Shown here piece after piece: positions 45,018 to 54,612 of a DNA stretch of 64,000 bases. Location: assembly GCF_028621955.1 (NCBI RefSeq), contig NZ_CP117516.1, forward strand, positions 2,936,001-3,000,000. The letters are read 5' to 3'. The translations under genes and the position numbers were made by a program. The notes under the pieces were generated by a model. The model was not told where the DNA came from. It saw only the letters and a list, made by a program, of their open reading frames with translations, and did not search any database. The stretch's first letter is position 1. Each line of letters starts with the position of its first letter. The DNA is from Erythrobacter sp. BLCC-B19 (GTDB lineage: Bacteria; Pseudomonadota; Alphaproteobacteria; Sphingomonadales; Sphingomonadaceae).

Positions 45018-46065
45018 CGCGCCATTGCCGCCGCCGCCTGCGACGCTGCGCCTCACTGTCGACCGCGACGCCCTTGCCGCCAACTGGCGCGCGCTCGACG
45101 CGCTGTCGGGCGCGGGACGCGCCGGTGCGGCGGTCAAGGCTGACTGCTATGGCCTCGGCGTCGATCCTTGCGTGCCGGTGCTGCGCGATGCGGGCTGCAC
45201 CGATTTCTTCGTCGCCCATTGGAGCGAGGTTGCGCCGGTCATCGCCCATGTGCCGGCAGCGCAGGTAGCGGTGCTCCACGGCGTGCTGTCCGAAGCCGAA
45301 TGTGCCTATGCCCGCGCCACCGGAGCGGTGCCGGTCATCAATTCGCTCGATCAGGCGCGGCGCTGGTCGGCAAGCGGCGGGGGACGCTGCCACCTGATGG
45401 TCGATACCGGCATCAACCGACTGGGCATTGCTCTGGCCGAAATGGGCGATCCAGCCATCGCCGCGCTCGATGTCGACATCCTGATGAGCCACCTTGCCAG
45501 CGCCGACGAGCGGACCGCGATGAACCGGATGCAGGCCGAATTGCTGCGCGAGGCGGCAGATACGATTGCGCACCGGCGCCTCAGCCTGGCCAACAGCGCA
45601 GGGGTTGCACTGGGAGAAAGCTTCGCCTTCGATCTCACGCGCCCGGGCCTTGCGCTTTACGGCGGTGTCCCGCGCGAGGAACTTGCCGATGTGATCCGCC
45701 CCGTTGTCCGGGTGGAAGCGTGTCTGATGCAGACCCGGCAGATCGCGCCGGGCGAGGGCGTGGGCTATAACGCGACCTTCATCGCCAACACCCACATGCG
45801 GGTCGGCACGGTGTCGATCGGCTATGCCGACGGCTTCCTGCGCGCCCGCGGGCCGGGCAATGCCCTGTCGCATCAGGGTCGCGCGCTGCCGATCCTGGGG
45901 AAGGTCTCGATGGACATGGTGGTGGTCGACCTTGCCGCCGCCCCTGACCTTGCCCCCGGCGACTGGCTGGAGGTGCCCTGGGACATTGCCAGTGCTGCGC
46001 AGCAAAGCGCTCTTTCGCCCTACGAAATGCTGACCGTGATCGGTCAACGCCTGCGCCTGCCCTGA
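45010..46065 (+). CDS. alr: Alanine racemase
   Basis: A 351-residue PLP enzyme making D-alanine for peptidoglycan. The PLP lysine is K43 in AAVKADCYGLG; the second catalytic Tyr is in GEGVGYNATF. It overlaps the MHS transporter by 8 bases, so the two are coupled. The start at 45010 is chosen over the longer frame from 44917, which lies inside the transporter. Confidence 0.93.
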   Translation: MTDAPLPPPPATLRLTVDRDALAANWRALDALSGAGRAGAAVKADCYGLGVDPCVPVLRDAGCTDFFVAHWSEVAPVIAHVPAAQVAVLHGVLSEAECAYARATGAVPVINSLDQARRWSASGGGRCHLMVDTGINRLGIALAEMGDPAIAALDVDILMSHLASADERTAMNRMQAELLREAADTIAHRRLSLANSAGVALGESFAFDLTRPGLALYGGVPREELADVIRPVVRVEACLMQTRQIAPGEGVGYNATFIANTHMRVGTVSIGYADGFLRARGPGNALSHQGRALPILGKVSMDMVVVDLAAAPDLAPGDWLEVPWDIASAAQQSALSPYEMLTVIGQRLRLP

Positions 46066-46084
46066 CCGCTTCGACAGGCGCTTA

Positions 46085-46105
46085 TTGCACTGCAATGTGT
46101 GCAGG
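46085..46105 (+). promoter_or_regulatory. Candidate PhaR operator upstream of phaR
   Basis: TTGCACTGCAATGTGTGCAGG lies about 50 bases before the phaR ATG. TTGCACTGCAA is nearly palindromic, and the second TGCAG half follows. TGC-rich sites of this kind are bound by PhaR in alphaproteobacteria, so autoregulation is likely. The binding itself is inferred. Confidence 0.5.
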
Positions 46106-46153
46106 TGCTAAGAGAGCGTCACCGGGGGTCAACAATCGGGGTAAAAACAGAAC

Positions 46154-46732
46154 ATGGTCGGCAGGACGAAAACAGCATCGAACGAAACGGGCGATGAGGT
46201 CATCATCAAGAAATACGCCAATCGGCGGCTCTACAACACGCGTTCTTCGAGCTACATCACGCTTGAAGACCTGTCGAAGATGGTGCGCGAAAACGTCGAT
46301 TTCACGGTTCTTGATGCCAAGACCGGGGACGACATCACCCATTCGATCCTCACCCAGATCATCATGGACGAGGAATCGAACGGCGCGCAGCAGATGCTCC
46401 CCGTCAGCTTCCTCAGGCAGCTGATCGGAATGTATGGCAATTCGATGCAGGCGCTGATGCCGTCCTATCTCGAAGCCAGCATGGCCAATTTCCGCGACAA
46501 CCAGTCGAGGATCCGCGAAGCCTTCGAAAAGGGCATCAGCGCGACGCCCTTTGCCGCCATCCATGAAACCAACATGGCAATGATGCGCGCTGCAGCCGAT
46601 GTGTTCTTGCCCGGCATGGGCAAGGCCAAGGACAAGCCCGCTGCCCCAGCGAGCGACACCAAGGACGAGCTTGCCGCCTTGCGCGAACAGATGGCGGCGA
46701 TGCAAAAGAAGCTGGACGAACTCGGCAAATAG
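46154..46732 (+). CDS. phaR: Polyhydroxyalkanoate synthesis repressor PhaR
   Basis: A 192-residue regulator with the conserved DNA-binding start VIIKKYANRRLYNTRSSSYI and then DLSKMVRENVDFTVLDAKTG. The C-terminus ends in a coiled coil (EQMAAMQKKLDELGK). It represses PHA genes by sensing the polymer. No PHA synthase or phasin gene is in the window. Confidence 0.92.
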   Translation: MVGRTKTASNETGDEVIIKKYANRRLYNTRSSSYITLEDLSKMVRENVDFTVLDAKTGDDITHSILTQIIMDEESNGAQQMLPVSFLRQLIGMYGNSMQALMPSYLEASMANFRDNQSRIREAFEKGISATPFAAIHETNMAMMRAAADVFLPGMGKAKDKPAAPASDTKDELAALREQMAAMQKKLDELGK

Positions 46733-46793
46733 CCCGAAGGGCGCCCGCGCGCAGCGGTAACAGCCGCATCCGTTCAAGCAGGAAGAATTCCCC

Positions 46794-48338
46794 GTGTCCC
46801 AGATCCGCCACGCGCTCACCGTCAAGCGCGAAGACGACTTTGCCAAGTGGTATCAGGAGGTGATCTCCGCCGCCGACCTCGCCGAGGAATCGGGGGTGCG
46901 CGGCTGCATGGTCATCAAGCCGTGGGGCTACGGCATCTGGGAGCGCATCCAGCGGTTGATGGACGACCGGATCAAGGCAGCGGGGGTGCAGAACTGCTAC
47001 TTCCCGCTGTTCATCCCGCTCGCCAACTTCACCCGTGAGGCCGAGCACGTCGAAGGCTTCGCCAAGGAAATGGCGGTCGTCACCCACCACCGCCTGATCG
47101 CCGACGGCAAAGGCGGGCTGATCCCCGATCCCGAGGCGAAGCTCGAAGAGCCGCTGGTGGTGCGCCCGACCTCGGAAACGATCATCGGCGATGCCATGGC
47201 GCGCTGGGTGCAATCGTGGCGTGATCTCCCGTTGCTCACCAACCAGTGGGCCAATGTGGTGCGCTGGGAGATGCGCACGCGGATGTTCCTGCGCACCAGC
47301 GAATTCCTCTGGCAGGAAGGCCATACCGCGCACGAGAACCGCGAGGATGCGCTCGCAGAAACCCACCGCGCGCTCGAAATGTATCGCGCCTGCGCCGAGG
47401 ATGACCTCGCGCTCCCCGTGATTGCGGGTGAGAAGCCCGAGAACGAGCGTTTCCCTGGCGCCGTCGAGACCTGGTCGATCGAAGCGATGATGCAGGATGG
47501 CAAGGCGCTCCAGGCGGGCACCAGCCACTATCTCGGCACCAATTTCGCCCATGCGGCGGGCATCCAGTTCCAGGACCGCGAGGGCACCCAGCAATATTGC
47601 CACACCACCAGCTGGGGCGTGTCGACGCGGCTGATCGGCGGGGTCATCATGACCCACGGCGATGATGATGGCCTGCGCGTGCCCCCCGCGATCGCGCCGC
47701 AGCAGATCGTCATCATCCCGATGCTGCGCGAAGCGCCGGAAGATGCCGAGCTGATCGCCTATTGCGAAACCGTGCGCGCCGCGCTCGCATCGCAGACCGC
47801 GCTGGGCGAGCGGGTGCGCGTGCTGCTCGACAAGACCCCCGGCAAGGCGGCGGCCAAGCGGTGGGACTGGGTGCGCAAGGGCGCGCCTGTCATCATCGAG
47901 GTCGGCCCGCGCGACATGGCTGAAGGCAAGATTGCCGTGCTGCGCCGCGACCAGCTGTGGAACACCGCCAACGGCAAGCCCGCCTTCACCTATCCCGCCC
48001 ATGCCGATTTCGCAGGCGAGGCAGGCGCGGTGCTCGAAGCGATCCAGCACGGTCTCTACGAGGAAGCCCGCGCGCGGCGCGATGCCAATATCACCCGCGG
48101 TGTGACCGAGTGGCAGGCGGTGGTCGACCACTTCGAGAAGGGCGGCAAGTATCCGGGCTGGGTCGAGGTCGAATGGGCCAAGCCCACTGGCGCGGCGCTG
48201 GAAGCGGTGGTCGAGAAGCTGAAGGCGGTGAAACTCACCATCCGCAACGTGCCGCGTGGGGGCGATGCGGCCAGCGGTGCTTGCATCTTCACCGGCGCGC
48301 CCGCAACCGAGCGCATACTCGTGGCACGCGCCTATTGA
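46794..48338 (+). CDS. proS: Prolyl-tRNA synthetase, archaeal/eukaryotic-type (ProS type 3)
   Basis: A 514-residue class II synthetase from a GTG at 46794. It has the type 3 form: FPLFIPL then FAKEMAVVT, RPTSETIIG (motif 2 region), RWEMRTRMFLRTSEFLWQEGHTAH, and a C-terminal tyrosine (VARAY), unlike the 440-residue type usual in alphaproteobacteria. No INS editing domain is present. It lies between phaR and rnr. Confidence 0.93.
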   Translation: MSQIRHALTVKREDDFAKWYQEVISAADLAEESGVRGCMVIKPWGYGIWERIQRLMDDRIKAAGVQNCYFPLFIPLANFTREAEHVEGFAKEMAVVTHHRLIADGKGGLIPDPEAKLEEPLVVRPTSETIIGDAMARWVQSWRDLPLLTNQWANVVRWEMRTRMFLRTSEFLWQEGHTAHENREDALAETHRALEMYRACAEDDLALPVIAGEKPENERFPGAVETWSIEAMMQDGKALQAGTSHYLGTNFAHAAGIQFQDREGTQQYCHTTSWGVSTRLIGGVIMTHGDDDGLRVPPAIAPQQIVIIPMLREAPEDAELIAYCETVRAALASQTALGERVRVLLDKTPGKAAAKRWDWVRKGAPVIIEVGPRDMAEGKIAVLRRDQLWNTANGKPAFTYPAHADFAGEAGAVLEAIQHGLYEEARARRDANITRGVTEWQAVVDHFEKGGKYPGWVEVEWAKPTGAALEAVVEKLKAVKLTIRNVPRGGDAASGACIFTGAPATERILVARAY

Positions 48339-48407
48339 TCCCTTCCTTCGTCCTGATCGTGGCGAAGGGCCGTGTCTCTCCAAGGCACGGTATAAAAGGG
48401 AAAGGCA

Positions 48408-48434
48408 GGGCTTCGACAAGCTCAGCCTGAACGG
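48408..48434. repeat. Sphingomonad-type intergenic repeat fragment
   Basis: The sequence gggcttcgacaagctcagcc continues to tgaacgg. It matches a short repeat I associate with intergenic spaces in sphingomonads and relatives (the cttcgacaagctcag core). It lies between proS and rnr. This is from memory; a copy count is needed. Confidence 0.55.
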
Positions 48435-48446
48435 CTAAGGGGGGTC

Positions 48447-50756
48447 ATGCCAAAACCTCCCAAGCTGCCGCAGGGCTTTCCGACGCCCGCTCAGGTGCTC
48501 GACTTCATCCAGTCCTCCAGCATTCCCGCCGGCAAACGCGAGATTGCCAAGGCCTTCGGGCTCAAGGGCCAGGAGAAGATCAAGCTTAAGGCGCTGCTCA
48601 AGGACATGGCCGAGGAAGGGCTGATCGACGGATCGAAAAGCGCCTTCCACCGCATGGGCGGCGTGCCCAAGGTGACGACGCTCAGGATCGTCGATGTCGA
48701 TGATGGCGATCTGATCGCCGAGCCCGACAATTGGGACCCCGAGGCTCCGGGCAAGCCGCCACGCCTCACCATCCGCGAACCGCGTCCCAAGCCCGGCGTG
48801 AAGCGCCCGCCGGCCTTGAAGCGCGGCGACCGCGTGCTCGCCCGCACCGAGGAGACCGAGACGGGCTGGCGCGCCCATGTCATGAAAAAGCTCCCCGCGC
48901 GCACCGAAGGGCTGATGGGGATTGTCGAGATCGACAAGACCGGCAAGGCGTGGCTCGCCCCGGTCGACAAGCGCGTGCGCCAGTCCACCCCGATTGCCGA
49001 CCGCGGCGAGGCCGAGGCAGGACAGCTGGTGATCGCCGAGCGTGTGGGGCGCTCCGAACGCGCAGGCGTGAAGGTGGTGGAAGTGATCGGCGATCCTCTC
49101 GCCCCTCGCTCTTTCAGCATGATCGCGATTGCCAAGCACGGCATCCCGCACATCTTCCCCGAAGAGGTGCTGGACGAAGCCCCCCGCGCCGCCAAGCTGA
49201 AGCTGTCGGACAAGGCGCGCGAAGACCTGCGCCATCTGCCCATCGTCGCCATCGACCCCGCCGACGCGCGCGACCATGACGATGCGATCTGGGCCGAGCC
49301 GGACGGGCAGGGCGGGTTCAACGCGCTGGTCGCGATTGCCGACGTGTCGTTCTACGTCCGCCCCGGCTCCGCGCTCGACCGCGAGGCGAGGAAGCGCGGC
49401 AATTCGGTCTATTTCCCTGACCGGGTGGTGCCGATGCTGCCTGAGGTTCTGTCGGCCGATGTGTGCTCCTTGAAGGAGGGCGAGGATCGCGCGGCGATGG
49501 CCTGCCATCTTCACATCAATGCCGATGGCAAAGTCAGCAGCTTCCGCTTCACCCGCGCGCTGGTGCGGATCGCGCACAACATCGCCTATGAAGACGCGCA
49601 GAAGGCGGTCGACGCTGGCAATCCGCCCGAATACCTCGCCAACCTGTGGGCCGCATGGAAGGCGCTCGCCGCAGCGCGCGATGCCCGCGATCCGCTCGAA
49701 CTCGAACTGCCCGAGCGGCGCGTGGTGCTTGATGAGCAAGGTCGCATCGCCTCGATCGCCATTCGCGAGCGGCTCGATGCGCACCGGGTGGTCGAGGATT
49801 TCATGATCGCCGCCAATGTCGCCGCCGCCAAGGCGCTCGAGGCCAAGACCGCGCCGGTGGTCTATCGCATCCACGAACCGCCGAGCCGCGAGAAGCTGAT
49901 TGCCTTGCGCGATTATCTCGCCACGATGGGCAAGAAGCTGGCGCTGGGGCAAGTGGTGACGCCGGGCCTGTTCAACCGGATGCTCAAGGATATCTCCGAC
50001 GAGGCCGAAAAGGCGCTCGTCATGGAGGCGGTGCTGCGCAGCCAGACCCAGGCCTATTACGGCCCTGCCAATGCCGGGCATTTCGGCCTCAGCCTCGGCT
50101 CCTACGCCCACTTCACCTCGCCGATCCGCCGCTATTCCGACCTCTTGGTGCACCGCGCGCTGGTCGATGCCTACAAGCTGGAGCAACCCGCCCCGCCGGG
50201 ATCGATCCCCGCGACCTCGGGCCTGTCGGATCGCGACCGCGCCAGCTTGCAGCAGATCAGCGACGCGATCAGCCAGACCGAGCGCCGCGCGATGGAGGCC
50301 GAACGCGACACCATCGACCGCTATGTCGCAGCCTGGCTTTCAGGGCGCGTGGGCGAGGTGTTCGACACGCGCATTACCGGCGTGCAGGCCTTCGGCTTCT
50401 TTGCCACCATTGTTGGCCTCGGCGGGGATGGGCTGGTGCCGATCTCGACGCTGGGGGGTGAGTATTTCCGCCATGACGAAGCCGCCCACGCGCTTATCGG
50501 CAGCGACAGCGGGACGACCTACGCCAGCGGTGATCGGCTGAAGCTCAAGCTGGCCGAGGCCAATCCGCTGACCGGGGCATTGAAGTTCGTTCTGCCCGAT
50601 GCCGATGCTCGCGCCATCGAACCGCGCGGCAACCGTCCCGATGACCGCAGGCGCGGTGGGGGCGGTCAAGGCACTCCGCCGAAAAAGGCAGGAAAGTTCA
50701 TGGTCGGCAAGCGCGGGCGGCCCGGCAACATCCGCCATCAAGGCCGCAAGAAGTAA
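48447..50756 (+). CDS. rnr: Ribonuclease R
   Basis: A 769-residue 3'-5' exoribonuclease that degrades structured RNA. The RNB active site is DPADARDHDDAIWA, with FYVRPGSALDREA and SPIRRYSDLLVHRAL further on. N-terminal cold-shock-like and C-terminal S1 domains flank it, and the tail is basic (GRPGNIRHQGRKK). Ribosome site AAGGGGGG precedes the ATG. Confidence 0.95.
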   Translation: MPKPPKLPQGFPTPAQVLDFIQSSSIPAGKREIAKAFGLKGQEKIKLKALLKDMAEEGLIDGSKSAFHRMGGVPKVTTLRIVDVDDGDLIAEPDNWDPEAPGKPPRLTIREPRPKPGVKRPPALKRGDRVLARTEETETGWRAHVMKKLPARTEGLMGIVEIDKTGKAWLAPVDKRVRQSTPIADRGEAEAGQLVIAERVGRSERAGVKVVEVIGDPLAPRSFSMIAIAKHGIPHIFPEEVLDEAPRAAKLKLSDKAREDLRHLPIVAIDPADARDHDDAIWAEPDGQGGFNALVAIADVSFYVRPGSALDREARKRGNSVYFPDRVVPMLPEVLSADVCSLKEGEDRAAMACHLHINADGKVSSFRFTRALVRIAHNIAYEDAQKAVDAGNPPEYLANLWAAWKALAAARDARDPLELELPERRVVLDEQGRIASIAIRERLDAHRVVEDFMIAANVAAAKALEAKTAPVVYRIHEPPSREKLIALRDYLATMGKKLALGQVVTPGLFNRMLKDISDEAEKALVMEAVLRSQTQAYYGPANAGHFGLSLGSYAHFTSPIRRYSDLLVHRALVDAYKLEQPAPPGSIPATSGLSDRDRASLQQISDAISQTERRAMEAERDTIDRYVAAWLSGRVGEVFDTRITGVQAFGFFATIVGLGGDGLVPISTLGGEYFRHDEAAHALIGSDSGTTYASGDRLKLKLAEANPLTGALKFVLPDADARAIEPRGNRPDDRRRGGGGQGTPPKKAGKFMVGKRGRPGNIRHQGRKK

Positions 50757-50759
50757 GCC

Positions 50760-51212
50760 TCAGGCGGCGTGGTCGCTTGCGGTTTCGTCGTAATCGGCGG
50801 GGATGATGTAAAGCGGGCAGGGAAGCGTCCCGGCCGCCGCCGAAAAGTGCGTCACCAGCGGCCCGGGGCCAGCGCCCTTTGCTGCCCCCAGCACGAGGGC
50901 TGCAACCTCGCTATGTTCGGCAAGGAACTCGCTGACGATCTTCTGGCCTTGACCGATCTTGACCGAAATCGTCGGCATGATCCCGCTTTCGGCAAGCAGA
51001 TTGCCCGCCACGCCATGCGCGAGCATCTCGGCCCGGTCGCGTGCCTCGGCCTCGATGGTGGCCTGCACCGCGCCGAACGCGCTGAAGTTCTGCTGCGGCA
51101 CAAGCGCGAGCAGGTGCACCGCGCCCCCCACCTTCACCGCCCGGCGCGCGGCATAGCGCAGCGCGGCAGTTGCCTCCTCGCTCTCGTCGATGATGACCAG
51201 AAATGTGCGCAT
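50760..51212 (-). CDS. Universal stress protein
   Basis: A 150-residue Usp fold protein starting MRTFLVIIDESEEATAAL at 51212. Nucleotide-loop remnants are seen in LVLGAAKGAGPGPL. It may bind ATP or be the non-binding type. It diverges from the E2 gene over 150 bases. The longer frame to 51266 is not supported by the fold. Confidence 0.88.
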   Translation of the reverse strand: MRTFLVIIDESEEATAALRYAARRAVKVGGAVHLLALVPQQNFSAFGAVQATIEAEARDRAEMLAHGVAGNLLAESGIMPTISVKIGQGQKIVSEFLAEHSEVAALVLGAAKGAGPGPLVTHFSAAAGTLPCPLYIIPADYDETASDHAA

Positions 51213-51362
51213 CGTCTCAGCCCCGTTAGAGCCGCGGGGTATCAATGCATTCGTATGGATTGGCAAGTCCCGCCCGCCGATTGACCATTCTGGGCCTTGC
51301 CCGCCGCTAGGGAATTGGCCAGAGAAGCCGCCAAGGATCGATTACGGGAGTTTCAACGGATC

Positions 51363-52778
51363 ATGGCCCTCGACATCAAGATGCCGGCTTTGTCGCCCAC
51401 CATGGAAGAGGGCACGCTCGCCAAGTGGCTGGTCAAGGTGGGAGATACGGTGAGCTCCGGCGACGTGATGGCCGAGATCGAGACCGACAAGGCGACGATG
51501 GAGTTCGAAGCGGTCGATGAAGGCGTGATCGCCGAGATCCTGATCGAAGAAGGCACGGAAGGCGTGAAGGTCGGCGCGGTGATCGCGCGGCTCGCGGTCG
51601 AAGGCGAGGACGCCGCGCCCGCGCCCGCGCCCGCCGCTCCTGCTGCCGAAGCGCCTGCCGCAGATGGCCCGGCCGCGACCCCGACGGCACGCAAGCTCGC
51701 TGAGGCCAACGGCATCGATCTGGCCAGCCTGACCGGCACCGGCCCCAAGGGCAAGATCACCAAGGAAGATGTCGAGGCTGCGATTGCCAAGGGCGGCGGC
51801 GCACCGGTCGCTCCGCCGCCTGCGCCCGCTCAGGCGGCCGCCGCCCCGGCTGCGCCTGCCGCCTCGGGCGAGCGCATCATCGCCTCCCCGCTCGCCAAGC
51901 GGATCGCGGCGGACAAGGGGATCGAACTCGCTCAGGTCAAGGGCACCGGTCCCAATGGCCGGATCGTGAAGGAAGATGTCGAGAACTTCACGCCGAGCGC
52001 CGCAGCACCCGCCGCCGCCCCGGCTGCCGCAGCGAGCGCGCCTGCACCTGCTGCAACGCCTGCTCCGGCCCCCGCCATCGAAGGCGGCGCGCCCTTTGCC
52101 GAGGAAAAACTCTCGGGCGTGCGCAAGGTCATTGCCCGCCGCCTGACCGAGAGCAAGCAGACCGTCCCGCACTTCTACCTCACCATCGACATCCGCCTCG
52201 ACCCGCTGCTGGAGCTGCGCAGCCAGCTCAACAAGTCGCTGGAGCCCGACGGGGTGAAGCTGTCGGTCAACGACCTCCTCATCAAGGCGCTCGCCCGTGC
52301 GCTGATGCGGGTGCCGCAGTGCAATGTCAGCTTCCACGGCGACACGCTGCGCCGCTATAGCCGCGCCGACATTTCGGTGGCGGTTGCCGCGCCCTCGGGT
52401 CTGATCACCCCGGTGATTACCAATGCCGACACCAAAGGCCTCGCCGCGATCTCGACCGAGATGAAGACGCTGGCGGGCAAGGCGCGCGACGGCAAGCTGA
52501 TGCCGCACGAATACCAGGGCGGCACGGCGAGCCTCTCCAACCTTGGGATGTTCGGGATCAAGCAGTTCGACGCGGTGATCAACCCGCCCCAGAGCATGAT
52601 CCTCGCGGTCGGGGCGGGGCAGCAGCAGCCCTATGTGGTGAACGGTGCGATCGAAGTCGCAACCGTGCTCCACGCCTCGGGCAGCTTCGACCACCGCGCC
52701 ATCGACGGCGCCGACGGCGCGCAGCTGATGGAAGCGCTCAAGCAGCTGGTCGAGAACCCGATGGGGCTGGTGGTCTAG
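51363..52778 (+). CDS. pdhC: Pyruvate dehydrogenase E2 (dihydrolipoamide acetyltransferase), two PSBDs
   Basis: A 471-residue E2. The lipoyl domain is at 1-80 with K43 in ETDKATMEF. After an Ala-Pro linker come two peripheral-subunit-binding domains: 105-142 ([15 protein letters not shown]) and 174-208 ([16 protein letters not shown]). The catalytic domain (250-471) has H444 in [12 protein letters not shown]. One PSBD is the norm, so the second is unusual. The E2 passes acetyl to CoA and binds E1 and E3. Its E1 genes are not in the window. The lpdA gene lies downstream, with a thioesterase between. Confidence 0.94.
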   Translation: MALDIKMPALSPTMEEGTLAKWLVKVGDTVSSGDVMAEIETDKATMEFEAVDEGVIAEILIEEGTEGVKVGAVIARLAVEGEDAAPAPAPAAPAAEAPAADGPAATPTARKLAEANGIDLASLTGTGPKGKITKEDVEAAIAKGGGAPVAPPPAPAQAAAAPAAPAASGERIIASPLAKRIAADKGIELAQVKGTGPNGRIVKEDVENFTPSAAAPAAAPAAAASAPAPAATPAPAPAIEGGAPFAEEKLSGVRKVIARRLTESKQTVPHFYLTIDIRLDPLLELRSQLNKSLEPDGVKLSVNDLLIKALARALMRVPQCNVSFHGDTLRRYSRADISVAVAAPSGLITPVITNADTKGLAAISTEMKTLAGKARDGKLMPHEYQGGTASLSNLGMFGIKQFDAVINPPQSMILAVGAGQQQPYVVNGAIEVATVLHASGSFDHRAIDGADGAQLMEALKQLVENPMGLVV

Positions 52779-52782
52779 CACT

Positions 52783-53181
52783 ATGCCTGCGGGCGAACTG
52801 ACAATCCGGGCAACAGCCATGCCCGCCGACACCAACCCCTATGGCGGGGTGTTCGGCGGGTGGCTGATGGCGCAGATGGCATTGGGCGCAGGGTCGCTCG
52901 CAAGCCGCGTGGGGCAGGGCAAGGCCGTGGTTGTTGCCGCGAGCGACTTCGCCTTCCCCGGCGCGATGGCGGTGGGGGACGAGCTCAGCGTCTATTGCGA
53001 CGTCCTCGCCACCGGCACCACCTCGCTCACCATCGCTGCCGAGGCCACCGCCCGCGAGCGCAATGGCGAGGCGACGCAGACCGTCGCGCGCGGCACCTTC
53101 AAATTCGTCCTGATCGGCGAGGATGGGCGCCCGCGCGCGCTGCTCGCCAATCCCCAACTCCTCCTCCCCAAGGATGACTGA
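52783..53181 (+). CDS. Acyl-CoA thioesterase (hotdog, YciA-like)
   Basis: A 132-residue hotdog enzyme. The family helix NPYGGVFGGWLMAQM and SDFAFPGAMAVGD are present. It lies 4 bases after the E2 gene and 2 bases before lpdA, inside the PDH cluster. It probably releases CoA from short-chain acyl-CoAs; acetyl-CoA or overflow control is a reasonable guess. Confidence 0.86.
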   Translation: MPAGELTIRATAMPADTNPYGGVFGGWLMAQMALGAGSLASRVGQGKAVVVAASDFAFPGAMAVGDELSVYCDVLATGTTSLTIAAEATARERNGEATQTVARGTFKFVLIGEDGRPRALLANPQLLLPKDD

Positions 53182-53183
53182 CA

Positions 53184-54596
53184 ATGGCTACTGAATATGA
53201 CGTGATCGTGCTCGGTTCCGGCCCCGGCGGCTATGTCGCGGCGATCCGCTGCGCGCAGCTTGGGCTCAAGACCGCCATCGTCGAGCGCGAGAACCTGGGC
53301 GGCATCTGCCTCAACTGGGGCTGCATCCCGACCAAGGCGATGCTGCGCTCGGCCGAGATCTTCCACTACATGAACCACGCGGGCGATTATGGCCTCAAGG
53401 TGGCTGGCCAGATCGAGGCCGACCTTGCCGCCATCGTCAAGCGCAGCCGCGGGGTGGCCAAGCAGCTCAATCAGGGCGTCACGCACCTGATGAAGAAGAA
53501 CAAGATCGCGGTGCACATGGGCGAGGGCACGCTGACCGGTGCAACCAGCCTGACGGTCAAGAGCGAGAAAGGCGAGGAACAGCTCACCGCCAAGCACATC
53601 ATCGTCGCCACCGGCGCGCGCGCGCGAGACCTTCCTTTCGCCAAGGCGGATGGCAAGCGCGTGTGGACCTATCGCCACGCCATGACCCCGGTAGAGCTTC
53701 CCGAAAAGCTGCTCGTGATCGGATCGGGCGCGATCGGGATCGAATTCGCCAGCTTCTACAACGATCTCGGCAGCGAGGTGACGGTGGTGGAAATGCTCGA
53801 CCGGATCGTGCCGGTGGAGGATGCGGATGTTTCGACCTTCCTTGAGAAGAGCCTCAAGAAGCAGGGCATCACCATCATGACCGGCGCCGGGGTCGAAGGC
53901 ATCACGGTGTCCGACACAGGCATCAAGGCCAATATCAAGGCGAAGGACGGCAAGGTTGCCGAAAGCGACTTCACCCATGTGATCGTCGCCATCGGGATCG
54001 TGCCCAATACCGAAAGCATCGGCCTCGACAAGCTTGTCGAGATGGAGCGCGGCTTCATCCAGATCGACCCCTATGGCCGCACCAAGTCCAAGGGACTGTG
54101 GGCGATCGGCGACTGCACCCCGGGGCCGTGGCTGGCGCACAAGGCGAGCCACGAGGGCGTGACTGCCGCCGAAGCGATCGCCAAGGAACTCGGCAACACC
54201 GACGTCCACCCGCACCCCTTGAACCGCAACAACATTCCGGGCTGCACCTATTGCCACCCGCAGATCGCCTCGGTCGGCCTCACCGAAGCCAAGGCGAAAG
54301 AGGCAGGCTACGAGGTCAAGGTCGGCAACTTCCCCTTCATCGGCAACGGCAAGGCCATCGCGCTGGGCGAGGCCGAAGGTTTCATCAAGACCGTGTTTGA
54401 CGCGAAGACCGGAGAACTCCTCGGGGCGCACATGGTCGGCGCGGAAGTGACCGAGCTGATCCAGGGCTACACCGTCGGCAAGACGCTCGAGACCACCGAG
54501 GCGGAGCTCATGCAGACCGTCTTCCCGCACCCGACCCTTTCGGAAATGATGCACGAGAGCGTGCTCGATGCCTACGGGCGGGCGCTGCATTTCTGA
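53184..54596 (+). CDS. lpdA: Dihydrolipoamide dehydrogenase (E3)
   Basis: A 470-residue FAD flavoprotein of the PDH complex. The redox cysteines are C42 and C47 in GGICLNWGCIPTKAM; NAD site GSGAIGIEF and C-terminal HPTLSEMMHE are present. It directly follows the thioesterase gene, suggesting one transcript with pdhC. Confidence 0.95.
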   Translation: MATEYDVIVLGSGPGGYVAAIRCAQLGLKTAIVERENLGGICLNWGCIPTKAMLRSAEIFHYMNHAGDYGLKVAGQIEADLAAIVKRSRGVAKQLNQGVTHLMKKNKIAVHMGEGTLTGATSLTVKSEKGEEQLTAKHIIVATGARARDLPFAKADGKRVWTYRHAMTPVELPEKLLVIGSGAIGIEFASFYNDLGSEVTVVEMLDRIVPVEDADVSTFLEKSLKKQGITIMTGAGVEGITVSDTGIKANIKAKDGKVAESDFTHVIVAIGIVPNTESIGLDKLVEMERGFIQIDPYGRTKSKGLWAIGDCTPGPWLAHKASHEGVTAAEAIAKELGNTDVHPHPLNRNNIPGCTYCHPQIASVGLTEAKAKEAGYEVKVGNFPFIGNGKAIALGEAEGFIKTVFDAKTGELLGAHMVGAEVTELIQGYTVGKTLETTEAELMQTVFPHPTLSEMMHESVLDAYGRALHF

Positions 54597-54612
54597 TGAC
54601 AGGAGATCTCCC

